Assembly: GCA_009377605.1 (NCBI GenBank)
Contig: WHTT01000033.1
Location: 1-64,000, forward strand
Length of the DNA stretch: 64,000 nt
Source: Luteitalea sp.
GTDB lineage: Bacteria > Acidobacteriota > Vicinamibacteria > Vicinamibacterales > Vicinamibacteraceae
Direction: 5' to 3'
Notes under the pieces: model-generated
Told to the model about the DNA's origin: nothing
Databases searched by the model: none
The model's input: only the letters and a program-made list of their open reading frames with translations
Translations under genes and position numbers: made by a program
In this document: positions 23,717 through 31,408 of the stretch, in pieces
Numbering within the stretch: position 1 is the stretch's first letter
How the letters are laid out: every line of letters begins with the position of its first letter

Positions 23717-25408
23717 CTATGTCCTGCGCCAATCGAACTCCGGTCGGCCTCGGCCGCCGCCGTACGCCGCCAGGGCGCCGCGCTCGCCGACCGCGTTCGG
23801 ACGCTGAAAGATCCAGTTCTGCCACGCGGATAACCGTCCGAAGATCTTCGTTTCGATGGTCTCCGGGCCGGCAAACCGCAAGCTCGCCTCCAGGCCCGTC
23901 AGCGCATCTGGCGACATCGCCGCTCGGTGCTCGATCGCAAGTCGCACCTCGGCATCCCAATCGAGCTCGTCCGGTGCCGCCGTGACCAACCCGGCCTCGA
24001 GCGCGGCGGGCGCATCGAAAGGTCCTGCCTGCGCGAGCATCTCCTCGACCCGTTCCGGCGTCGCGAGGAACCGTGCTTGCAGCCGGGACAGCCCGTTGGC
24101 CATCGGCAGACGTCCCGCATTCATCGGCGAGAGCGCGACCAAGACCGGCCGCTCTTCATCATCGAGCATGTAGCAGCGGTCCGCCGCCAGAGCCAGCTCG
24201 AACAAGCTGCCGCCGAAACAGGAGCCAGCATCGGCCAGCGCGACGATGCTGCGCGCGGACTGCTCGAGCCGCTTCAGGACGCGCTTCATGAAGTGAATGA
24301 TTTCACGGACCAGCCAGTGCCGATCGTGCGCGGCCAGTGTGGCGTCCACCGACAGCACGCGCGCGAGATCCCCTCGCGTCCGGACAACGATCGTGCCGAT
24401 TTCCGGCTCGTTGAACCGCAATCGCAACAGCACGTCCTCCAGCTCGCGAAACGTGCGCAACGGCCAGTACCGGTCGCCGGCGTCCACGATGTCGTCGATG
24501 GTCTGCGGCTCGGTTTCCGCAGGCGCCATGATCGTCAGCTCCGCTGTCCGTGCGGCGCGGTGGATCGAGAGCTCGACCGACGAGTAGGACAGGACGTCAC
24601 CGGTGACAATTGGCTCGAGCGGTCGCAACGCGATGCCACGTGCATCGACAGGACGAGCGGAGGTCATCGCAAGCTCGCGCGCGCGGCTGTCGACAGCGCT
24701 CCAGAACCGGCTGGTGGGATACACCGCATCGACAAGGCCCCACGCGACGGCACGACGTCCCTTCACACCCTCGGCAAGCGTGCAGAAGACGTCTGCCAGA
24801 TCGCGCCGCACACGGCGCTTGTCGACGAGCCGCGTCACTCCGCCGGTGCCCGGCAAGACGCCGAGCAGCGGGACTTCCGGTAATGACACCGCCGCACGCC
24901 CATCGTCCACCAGGAAGATCTCGTCACACGCCAGCGCCAGCTCGTAACCGCCTCCCGCGCAGGTGCCACTCACCGCGGCGAGGAATGCCATCCCGGAGTG
25001 CGCGCTCGCATCTTCCAACGCTAGTCGCGTTTCGTTGGTGAACTTGCAGAAGTTCACTTTGAAGGCGTGGCTGCTCTGCGCGAGCATGTAGATATTGGCG
25101 CCGGCAGAGAAGACGCGATCGAGCGCACTGCGCAGGACCACGACGCGCACTTCGGGATGCTCGAAACGTAGTCGCTGCAGGGCATCGGCGAGCTCGAGAT
25201 CGACACCGAGATCGTAGGAATTGAGCTTGAGGCGGTAATCACCAAGGCCGCCATCCTCTTGCACGTTCAACGCAAGCGTGGCGATGGCTCCATCGTACGA
25301 GAGCTGCCAGTGGCGGTATCGATCCGGCGCGGTCTCGAAAGTCAACGGCGCCCGGGGCGCACGCACGGCCGAGGCCGCGCTCGGTCCTCTCTCGGCTGAA
25401 CTTGTCAT
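23717..25408 (-). CDS. boxC: 2,3-epoxybenzoyl-CoA dihydrolase BoxC
   Basis: A 563-residue enzyme with two crotonase-like halves, the length typical of BoxC. It opens 2,3-epoxybenzoyl-CoA with two waters to give 3,4-didehydroadipyl-CoA semialdehyde and formate. The N-terminal half has VRVVVLRSALDRVFSAGANI and SGTCAGGGYELALACDEIFL followed by LPEVPLLGVLPGTGGVTRL, which is classic crotonase. The C-terminal half has a second such region (GTIVVRTRG, DAGSCFGGSLFELALAADRC). The ATG at 25408 gives the full N-terminus. It leads the box gene cluster. The next enzyme (semialdehyde dehydrogenase BoxD) and benzoate-CoA ligase are not seen here. Confidence 0.95.
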   Translation of the reverse strand: MTSSAERGPSAASAVRAPRAPLTFETAPDRYRHWQLSYDGAIATLALNVQEDGGLGDYRLKLNSYDLGVDLELADALQRLRFEHPEVRVVVLRSALDRVFSAGANIYMLAQSSHAFKVNFCKFTNETRLALEDASAHSGMAFLAAVSGTCAGGGYELALACDEIFLVDDGRAAVSLPEVPLLGVLPGTGGVTRLVDKRRVRRDLADVFCTLAEGVKGRRAVAWGLVDAVYPTSRFWSAVDSRARELAMTSARPVDARGIALRPLEPIVTGDVLSYSSVELSIHRAARTAELTIMAPAETEPQTIDDIVDAGDRYWPLRTFRELEDVLLRLRFNEPEIGTIVVRTRGDLARVLSVDATLAAHDRHWLVREIIHFMKRVLKRLEQSARSIVALADAGSCFGGSLFELALAADRCYMLDDEERPVLVALSPMNAGRLPMANGLSRLQARFLATPERVEEMLAQAGPFDAPAALEAGLVTAAPDELDWDAEVRLAIEHRAAMSPDALTGLEASLRFAGPETIETKIFGRLSAWQNWIFQRPNAVGERGALAAYGGGRGRPEFDWRRT

Positions 25409-25501
25409 TCACGTTGATTATACCCGCCTGACCAAGGTGCGAGGGAGAACGCACCCTACGATCGGCGCAACGTAGGGACGCCTCGCCGAGGCGTCCGTCA
25501 C
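25409..25501. repeat. GCGAGGCGTCC / GAACGCACCCTACG repeat
   Basis: The gap between boxC and the hydrolase gene contains GAGGGAGAACGCACCCTACG and a palindrome GGACGCCTCGCCGAGGCGTCC (about 25478-25498). It belongs to the family seen at 15079 and 61575. The boxC promoter must be in or beyond it. Confidence 0.75.
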
Positions 25502-26218
25502 TCATCGGGCCGTCCGGCCCGGCTCGAGCTCCAAGACCTGGACGCCCTTGGGCTCGACCAGCTTACGCAGCGCCGCGGGAGTGCCTGTAAGCACGGGAAA
25601 GGTGCCGTAGTGCATCGGCACGACCTGCTTCACGCCGAGCAGCTCGCACGCCAGCGCCGCCTGTCGCGGTCCCATCGTGTAGTGATCACCGATCGGGAGA
25701 AACGCGAGCTGCGGCTCGTACAGTTGTGCAATGAGACGCATGTCCCCAAAGACATCCGTGTCGCCCGCGAAGTACGCCACGAGGCCGTCTTCGAAGCGCA
25801 GCACGAACCCAGCGGCCAGGCCCAGGTACACAATGCGGTTGTCCTCCACGAAGCCGCTGCCGTGTATGGCTTGAACCATCGTGATGCGGACACCGGCTAC
25901 TGTCGTTGTGCCACCAATGTTCATGCCGACGAGATTCTTGAGGCCCTTCTGCTCGAGCCACGCACAGACCTCGTACGAGCCGACGACCGGCGCTTCGGTC
26001 TCTCGTCCGATGCGAAGCGCGTCGCTCACGTGATCGCCGTGGCCATGTGTGATGAGCATGGCATCGAGCGGACCAACCGATCGCCGGTATTGCTCCGGGC
26101 ACGCCGGGTTGTCGGTCAGAAACGGGTCGAGCAGGATGCGCCGGCCGCCCGGTGATTCCAGCAGGAACGTGCCATGGCCAAGCCAGGTTATCGCGAGGGA
26201 GGAGGACTGGGTCGTCAT
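25502..26218 (-). CDS. Metallo-beta-lactamase-fold hydrolase (UPF0173-like)
   Basis: A 238-residue metal-dependent hydrolase. The motifs are ITWLGHGTFLLES, then LLDPFLTDNP, and the metal site HGHGDHVSD. Further ligands are visible in HGSGFVED (His), YFAGDTDVFGDM (Asp) and VPMHYGTFPVL (His). This is the UPF0173/YtkL-like arrangement. The substrate is unknown. The ATG at 26218 (MTTQSS) is used; MWRM at 26227 is close by. The open frame continues far upstream only because it lies antisense to lipA. It is divergent from lipA with 24 bp between starts. Confidence 0.9.
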   Translation of the reverse strand: MTTQSSSLAITWLGHGTFLLESPGGRRILLDPFLTDNPACPEQYRRSVGPLDAMLITHGHGDHVSDALRIGRETEAPVVGSYEVCAWLEQKGLKNLVGMNIGGTTTVAGVRITMVQAIHGSGFVEDNRIVYLGLAAGFVLRFEDGLVAYFAGDTDVFGDMRLIAQLYEPQLAFLPIGDHYTMGPRQAALACELLGVKQVVPMHYGTFPVLTGTPAALRKLVEPKGVQVLELEPGRTAR

Positions 26219-26242
26219 GCGCCACATGTTACGATACTCAGG

Positions 26243-27148
26243 ATGTCGAGTGTCTCGCCGCTGCACCTGATCCGACCTTCCGAGCGACAGCCCAAACCAG
26301 CATGGTTGAAGGTTCGCGCGCCCGGCTCGGCCAACTATGTGCGGCTCAAGCAGTTGATGCGCGGCTCCGGCCTGCACACCGTCTGCGAGGAAGCACGCTG
26401 CCCGAACATCGGTGAGTGCTGGCATCACGGAACCGCGACGTTCATGATTCTCGGCGACGTGTGCACGCGAAATTGCGGCTACTGCGCCGTGGCACACGGG
26501 CGTCCGGCACCGCTCGACCTCGAAGAGCCGGTGAGGCTCGCCGCAGCGGTCGAGCGGCTCGGTCTCAGCTACGTCGTGATCACGTCGGTGGATCGCGACG
26601 ATCTGCCGGACGGCGGCGCCTCGATCTTCGCGGCGTCGGTCCGCACCATTCGAGCCGCAATGCCGCAGACACGAATCGAGGTACTGATCCCAGACTTCCA
26701 AGGCAAAGCGGATGCTCTGCGGGCGGTGCTCGACGCCAGCCCAGACGTCTTGAATCACAACACGGAAACGGTGCCGCGCCTCTATCGCGCGGCACGCTCC
26801 GGCGGACGCTACACCAGGACCCTCGAGCTGCTTCGCCGGTCCCGCGCCTTCGCGCCGCATATTCCCACCAAGACGGGGCTGATGGTCGGTCTCGGCGAGC
26901 AATGGGAGGAGCTCATCGCGGTGTGTCGCGACTTGCGCGACGCGGGAGTCCAGATTCTCACGATTGGACAATACCTCCGGCCAACGCCAGCACACCTGCC
27001 GATGGTTCGCTACTACGAGCCGGCCGAGTTCGCGCAATTGAAGGAGGCCGCGCTCGACATGGGATTCGGCCACGTGGAATCCGGTCCGCTCGTCAGGAGC
27101 TCGTATCACGCGCACGAGCAGGCAGATGCTCTTGTTCAGGGGGCTTGA
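26243..27148 (+). CDS. lipA: Lipoyl synthase
   Basis: A 301-residue radical SAM enzyme that inserts sulfur at C6 and C8 of protein-bound octanoyl groups. The auxiliary cluster motif CEEARCPNIGEC (C-x4-C-x5-C) and the radical-SAM cluster motif CTRNCGYCAV (C-x3-C-x2-C) are both intact, and the C-terminal RSSYHA motif is present. It supplies the cofactor of the lipoyl domains of AceF, encoded 5 kb away. The ATG at 26243 gives the normal length. The uracil-DNA glycosylase gene follows after 15 bp and may be co-transcribed. LipB is not in the window. Confidence 0.97.
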   Translation: MSSVSPLHLIRPSERQPKPAWLKVRAPGSANYVRLKQLMRGSGLHTVCEEARCPNIGECWHHGTATFMILGDVCTRNCGYCAVAHGRPAPLDLEEPVRLAAAVERLGLSYVVITSVDRDDLPDGGASIFAASVRTIRAAMPQTRIEVLIPDFQGKADALRAVLDASPDVLNHNTETVPRLYRAARSGGRYTRTLELLRRSRAFAPHIPTKTGLMVGLGEQWEELIAVCRDLRDAGVQILTIGQYLRPTPAHLPMVRYYEPAEFAQLKEAALDMGFGHVESGPLVRSSYHAHEQADALVQGA

Positions 27149-27163
27149 CCCGTTGTCCCTCCG

Positions 27164-27850
27164 ATGCTCGAAGCTGCCCGCCGCGCGGTGATTCGCTGTG
27201 AGATCTGCCCTCGGTTGCGGGCGCACTGCCAGCAGGTCGCACGCGAGAAGAAAGCGGCCTACAGGAACGAGACGTACTGGGCTCGGCCGGTGCCCGGCTT
27301 CGGAGACCCGCGCGCGCGGCTGCTCGTGCTTGGCCTGGCCCCAGCGGCGCACGGCGCGAATCGGACGGGGCGCATGTTCACCGGTGACGGCGTCGGAGGA
27401 TCAGGCGACTTTCTCATGCGCGCCATGCAGGTCACCGGCTTCTCCAACAAATCGACGTCCGAGCGGGCCGACGATAGCCTGGTGCTCAGCGACGCCTATG
27501 TGCTGGCAGCCGTTCGCTGCGCGCCGCCCGCGAACAAGCCGACACGCGACGAGATCCTGAGCTGCCATCGCCATCTCGAAGCGGAGGTCTCGGCCTTGCC
27601 AAACCTTCAAGTCGTCGTGGCACTGGGACGACTGGCGTCGGAAGCATATTGGCGTCTGCTCGCAGGGCGAGGCATTCACGTCCGCCCGCGGCCGGCGTTC
27701 TTCCACGGGCAGCTCTTCAGACCTCGGGAGCGAGGCCTACCGATCCTCGTCGAGTCCTACCACCCCAGTCGCCAGAACACGCAGACAGGCAAGCTCACGC
27801 CCAGCATGCTCGATGCCGTGTTTCGGACCGCTGCCAAGCTCCTCCGGTGA
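27164..27850 (+). CDS. Uracil-DNA glycosylase, family 5 (UdgB type)
   Basis: A 228-residue DNA repair glycosylase. The N-terminal Cys pair CEICPRLRAHC and a downstream Cys (VRCAPPANK) fit the Fe-S ligands of thermostable family 4/5 enzymes. Motif 1 is GLAPAAHGANRTGRMFTGD, with Ala-rich GLAPAAHG rather than the GEGPG of family 4, which points to family 5. The C-terminal motif is SYHPSRQNTQTGKLT. It removes uracil, and in family 5 also hypoxanthine, from DNA. It is probably co-transcribed with lipA (15-bp gap). Confidence 0.92.
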   Translation: MLEAARRAVIRCEICPRLRAHCQQVAREKKAAYRNETYWARPVPGFGDPRARLLVLGLAPAAHGANRTGRMFTGDGVGGSGDFLMRAMQVTGFSNKSTSERADDSLVLSDAYVLAAVRCAPPANKPTRDEILSCHRHLEAEVSALPNLQVVVALGRLASEAYWRLLAGRGIHVRPRPAFFHGQLFRPRERGLPILVESYHPSRQNTQTGKLTPSMLDAVFRTAAKLLR

Positions 27851-27888
27851 TTGAAAAAGGAACCGGGTACCTTTTCGTCCGCTCAACA
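27851..27888. repeat. GGTACCCGGTTCC-family palindromic repeat
   Basis: GAAAAAGGAACCGGGTACC (27853 onward) ends in CTTTTC, forming an A-rich/T-rich flanked palindrome between two convergent genes. Related copies lie at 20427, 58796 and 58825. The structure could terminate transcription in both directions. Confidence 0.8.
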
Positions 27889-28647
27889 TCAGAACGCCGC
27901 GCGGATCCGTGCTCGATAGCTTCGGCCCGACTTCAGTCGAACGCCGTTGCGAAGCATCAGCGTGACGTCGCCTTGGAACCGAGACGTGAGTGTGCGGACG
28001 CGATCCATCTGCACAATGGCGGAGCGGTGGATGCGAAGGAAGCGGGACGGGTCGAGCGTGGTCTCGAGATGATTGAGCGTGTCACGGATCAGATAAGAGC
28101 GCTCACCCACGTGGAGGCGCGCATAGTTCAACTCTGCGGTGATGTAGTCGATCTCGCCGATGTCGATGAGCCGAGTCTCGCCTCGATGTCTCACCGAGAT
28201 CCGCTCCGTGAACCGCGCCTGTCCGTGAGCAACGCCCGTCAGCGCCCGCGCGTGCGTCTCGACTTCCGGTGTGCCGATGATGCGCCGGCTCCTTGCAACG
28301 GCGGCGTGAAAGCGCTCGCGCGAGACCGGCTTCAACAGATAGTCGAGCGCGTGCACTTCGAACGCGCGAAGCGCATGCTCGTCGTAGGCGGTCACGAAGA
28401 TCACCGCCGGCATGTGCTCCGGTCCGATTCGGGCGACGACCTCGAAGCCATCCACCTCCGGCATCTGGATGTCGAGGAACACGAGATCAGGCCGTAGGCC
28501 CTCGATGCGCGCCACTGCCTCGAGACCGTGCCGGCATTCGCCCACCACCGAGATATCCGGCTCCGTTGCCAGCAGCCGCGCAAGGTGCCGGCGCGCCGGC
28601 GGCTCATCGTCCACGATCAGTGCCCGGATTGGGTTGGAATGACTCAT
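27889..28647 (-). CDS. LytTR-type response regulator
   Basis: A 252-residue response regulator. The receiver domain (residues 8-125) has the acidic pocket VDDEPPARRH, the phospho-Asp in LVFLDIQMPEVDGF and the Lys in HALDYLLKPVSRERF. The C-terminal LytTR DNA-binding domain (about residues 155-250) has FTERISVRHRGETRLIDIGE, INYARLHVGERSYLIRDTL-like core residues and FLRIHRSAIVQMDRV. The ATG at 28647 overlaps the kinase stop by 4 bp, so the pair is coupled. LytTR regulators often control envelope, biofilm or metabolite-uptake genes. No target can be read here. Confidence 0.95.
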   Translation of the reverse strand: MSHSNPIRALIVDDEPPARRHLARLLATEPDISVVGECRHGLEAVARIEGLRPDLVFLDIQMPEVDGFEVVARIGPEHMPAVIFVTAYDEHALRAFEVHALDYLLKPVSRERFHAAVARSRRIIGTPEVETHARALTGVAHGQARFTERISVRHRGETRLIDIGEIDYITAELNYARLHVGERSYLIRDTLNHLETTLDPSRFLRIHRSAIVQMDRVRTLTSRFQGDVTLMLRNGVRLKSGRSYRARIRAAF

Positions 28648-29720
28648 AGCCTGGCGGCCGCGCGGCGCGCGGGAATGACGAGCGTGGCAATCGTACCGCC
28701 AGCGGGGGCGCCACGCACGGTAAATCGATGCCGCGGGCCGTACAGGTGGCTCAGGCGGGCGCGCGTCGTGGCAAGGCCCATGCCCGCACCCCGGCGGTGA
28801 GGGGGCGCCGCGTCGATGCCGACACCGTCGTCGTGAACGTCGACCTGGAGCCAATCGCCCGCGAGGCGCGCCGTCACGGTGACCGTACCAGATGTTGCGC
28901 GCGGGGCGATCCCGTGACGGAGGGCATTCTCGACGAGCGGTTGGAGAATGAGATGCGGCACCGCCACGTCGAGGGCAGACGGATCGAGGTGCCACTGGAC
29001 GCTCAGGTGATCCTCGAACCGCGCCTGCTCGATTTCGAGATACAGGCGCAGGAACTCCAGCTCGCCCCGCAGCGACACCTCTGGTGTGTCACCTGCCGCG
29101 AGTGACCGGCGGAGCAGCTCACCCAATTGCGCCAGCACCCGCTCTGCCGCAACCACATTCTCGTGCATCAAGGAGGCAGCCGTGTTCAGCGTGTTGAACA
29201 AGAAATGCGGCCGCATCTGGGCCGTGAGCGCCTGGAGCTGCGCGCGGGCGAGCTGGGCATCACGCATCCGGACGGCCTGCGCGTAATGCAGGGCGTGGGC
29301 CACGCCGACCAGCATCAAGTACAGCACTAGGTTCTCCTGGAAGCGCGTAGCGAGAACGCGCTCTACGGTCGGCGTCTCGGCGTACCACCCTACCCAAGGG
29401 TCCAGCCATACGACAACGATGGCTCGAAGCAGTACCACGACACATGCCGTTACCAGATGCACGCCGACAGCAACATGCCAGCGTCCCCGCTCCACGGGAA
29501 AACGCTCCACGAGCCAGAAGGCGGCAACCGTGAAGGGCACCCAGAGCAGCGCATTCGTCAGGCTGATGCTGAGCGCGTATCCCCAGGTGACGGGCTCCCC
29601 CGCCGACTCGTGAAGAAAGTGAAACTGAAGCGTATATGTGAGGCCCTCGACGGTCCAGCACGCCAGGGCAATTGCGCTCCATCGCCACAGTCGCCTTGCC
29701 AAGAGAGGGACCCCTGCCAC
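28644..29720 (-). CDS. LytS-like sensor histidine kinase
   Basis: A 358-residue membrane histidine kinase of the His_kinase (PF06580) class. Four hydrophobic segments fill residues 10-160 (IALACWTVEGLTYTL, ALSISLTNALLWVPFTVAAF, VGVHLVTACVVVLLRAIVVV, NLVLYLMLVGVAHAL). The phospho-acceptor motif is QMRPHFLFNTLNTAA (about residue 190). The ATPase domain has LVENALRHGIAPR (N box), DVHDDGVGID (G1) and GMGLATTRARL (G2). It phosphorylates the adjacent LytTR regulator, with which it overlaps by 4 bp. There is no extracellular sensing domain beyond the membrane helices. Confidence 0.94.
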   Translation of the reverse strand: MAGVPLLARRLWRWSAIALACWTVEGLTYTLQFHFLHESAGEPVTWGYALSISLTNALLWVPFTVAAFWLVERFPVERGRWHVAVGVHLVTACVVVLLRAIVVVWLDPWVGWYAETPTVERVLATRFQENLVLYLMLVGVAHALHYAQAVRMRDAQLARAQLQALTAQMRPHFLFNTLNTAASLMHENVVAAERVLAQLGELLRRSLAAGDTPEVSLRGELEFLRLYLEIEQARFEDHLSVQWHLDPSALDVAVPHLILQPLVENALRHGIAPRATSGTVTVTARLAGDWLQVDVHDDGVGIDAAPPHRRGAGMGLATTRARLSHLYGPRHRFTVRGAPAGGTIATLVIPARRAAARL

Positions 29721-29896
29721 GCCCGTCAGGGTAACACTCGCGAGGCGGGCACACCGCGACGTCTGGGATGAGTTGCTATCTAGGAGGGATGAAGAGAGAC
29801 GGGAAACAGCCCTTCGACTCGCTTCGCTCGCTCAGGGCATTCGCCTCGGCTGCGGCTTGCTATGAGCGAGGCTGACGGCGCACCGAAGGCGGGCCG
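29721..29896. other. 176-bp intergenic region with a CGACTCGCTTCGCTCGC repeat
   Basis: It contains AGCCCTTCGACTCGCTTCGC followed by TCGCTCAGGGCA (29811-29840), a palindromic unit related to the one in the BlaR1-like gene (44103-44139). The rest shows no gene. The promoter of the two-component operon should be near 29721-29760. Confidence 0.55.
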
Positions 29897-31339
29897 TCAG
29901 CCGAGTCGAATGGGGACGGCTCCGGCTTTCTTCTTCGGGCGATAGACGTGCGTGCTCTCGCCGAGGGCCACCTCGGCAGACTCCATGACGGTCTCGGACA
30001 GGGTGGGATGCGGGTGAATGCTCAGGGCGACGTCGCGCACCAGCGCTGCCATCTCGACCGCGAGCACGCCTTCCGAGATGAGCTCGCCGGCTCCGACGCC
30101 CACGATTCCCACACCCAACACGCGCTCCGTTTTTGGCTCGATCACCAGCTTCGTGAGCCCGTCGTTTCGATCGAGCGTCGTGGCGCGCCCCGACGCACCC
30201 CAGCGAAACTTTGCCACGTCGATGGGGGTTCCTCCCCGTCCCGCCTCGGTCTCGGTGAGGCCACACCACGCAATCTCGGGATCCGTGAAGACGACGGCAG
30301 GAATGGCCCGGGGCTCGTAGGCGACCTTGTGTCCCGCGATGGCCTCGACGGCGACCCTCGCCTCATGACTCGCTTTGTGCGCGAGCATCGGCTCGCCCGC
30401 CACATCGCCGATTGCGTAGATCGACGGCTCGTCGGTGCGCCGCTGCGCATCGACACCAATGAATCCGCGGCGATCCACTTGCACCCGAGTTCGTTCGAGG
30501 CCGGCAATCTCGGAGTTCGGCCTGCGCCCGATGGCAACGAGCACCTGATCGAAAACCTGCTCGGATGGGTTGGCGCTACCGTCGAACGTCACCTTGACCC
30601 CGCCCACCACCTCCTCCATCTGGACCACTTTCGTCTCGAGCATGATGCTCTTGCAGACACGCTCCATGCGCTGGTGGAGCACCTGGACGAGATCTCGGTC
30701 CACGCCCGGGAGCAAGCCGGCCATCATCTCCACCACTGAGACCTCGCAGCCGAGGGCGGCATACACGGACCCGAGCTCCAGACCGATGTATCCGCCACCC
30801 ACGACCAGCAGATTCTTCGGAACACGTGTGATCTCGAGCGCCGACGTCGAGTCGAGCAGCCGCTCCGGACCGAGGGCGGTGTTCGGCAGCGTCATCGGGC
30901 GCGAGCCTGTCGCGATGATGGCCGTCTCGAAAGGCACCGTCTCCTCGCCGCCTCCCCGCTGGATGATGGTCAGCGTCTGCGCGTCGGCAAAGCTCGCGTG
31001 TCCCTGCATGTAGCGAACCTTGCGCAGCTTCGCGAGCTGTCCGAGACCACCGGTCTGCTTCGCGACCACCTGCTCCTTCCATGCCCGGAGCTTGTCGACG
31101 TCGACTCGCGGCTCGGGGAACTCGATTCCCCAGGCAGACGCGTGCCGCGCCTCGGAGAGCAGCTTGGCCACGTGCAACAGCGCCTTCGATGGGATGCAGC
31201 CTCGGTATGTGCAGACGCCGCCAGGATTGGCTTCCTCGTCGACCAGCACGACGTCCAAGCCGAGGTCCGCCGCCCGGAATGCGGCAGCGTACCCGCCCGG
31301 CCCTGCACCAATCACGACGAGCTGTGTCCTGTTTGACAT
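29897..31339 (-). CDS. lpdA: Dihydrolipoyl dehydrogenase (E3 of pyruvate dehydrogenase)
   Basis: A 480-residue flavoprotein that reoxidises dihydrolipoyl groups with NAD+. FAD binding is shown by VVIGAGPGGYAAAFRAADLG, and the redox-active disulfide by GGVCTYRGCIPSKALLH. NAD binding is shown by LLVVGGGYIGLELGSVYAAL, and the second FAD motif by YAIGDVAGEPMLAHKA. The dimer-interface His-Glu is in SIHPHPTLSETVMESAE. The ATG at 31339 has a normal N-terminus. It is the third gene of aceE-aceF-lpdA, 69 bp after aceF with a repeat in the gap, so it may also have its own control. Confidence 0.97.
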   Translation of the reverse strand: MSNRTQLVVIGAGPGGYAAAFRAADLGLDVVLVDEEANPGGVCTYRGCIPSKALLHVAKLLSEARHASAWGIEFPEPRVDVDKLRAWKEQVVAKQTGGLGQLAKLRKVRYMQGHASFADAQTLTIIQRGGGEETVPFETAIIATGSRPMTLPNTALGPERLLDSTSALEITRVPKNLLVVGGGYIGLELGSVYAALGCEVSVVEMMAGLLPGVDRDLVQVLHQRMERVCKSIMLETKVVQMEEVVGGVKVTFDGSANPSEQVFDQVLVAIGRRPNSEIAGLERTRVQVDRRGFIGVDAQRRTDEPSIYAIGDVAGEPMLAHKASHEARVAVEAIAGHKVAYEPRAIPAVVFTDPEIAWCGLTETEAGRGGTPIDVAKFRWGASGRATTLDRNDGLTKLVIEPKTERVLGVGIVGVGAGELISEGVLAVEMAALVRDVALSIHPHPTLSETVMESAEVALGESTHVYRPKKKAGAVPIRLG

Positions 31340-31368
31340 GGATTTCAGGAGTTATGAGCTGTGAGTCG

Positions 31369-31402
31369 TAGCGAGGGCCTGAAGGCCGCGCGCTACGTAC
31401 GG
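31369..31402. repeat. GTAGCGAGGGCCTGAAGGCC repeat in the aceF-lpdA gap
   Basis: A single palindromic copy ending GCGCGCTACGTA, of the same family as 8319-8407. It lies in the 69-bp gap between aceF and lpdA and could attenuate transcription into lpdA. Confidence 0.7.
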
Positions 31403-31408
31403 AGAAGA

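Noticed and set aside
26219-27352. Long minus-strand open frame extending the hydrolase gene
   Set aside because: It is antisense to lipA and udgB-like coding sequence, shows no domain motif, and the hydrolase has a good start at 26218.
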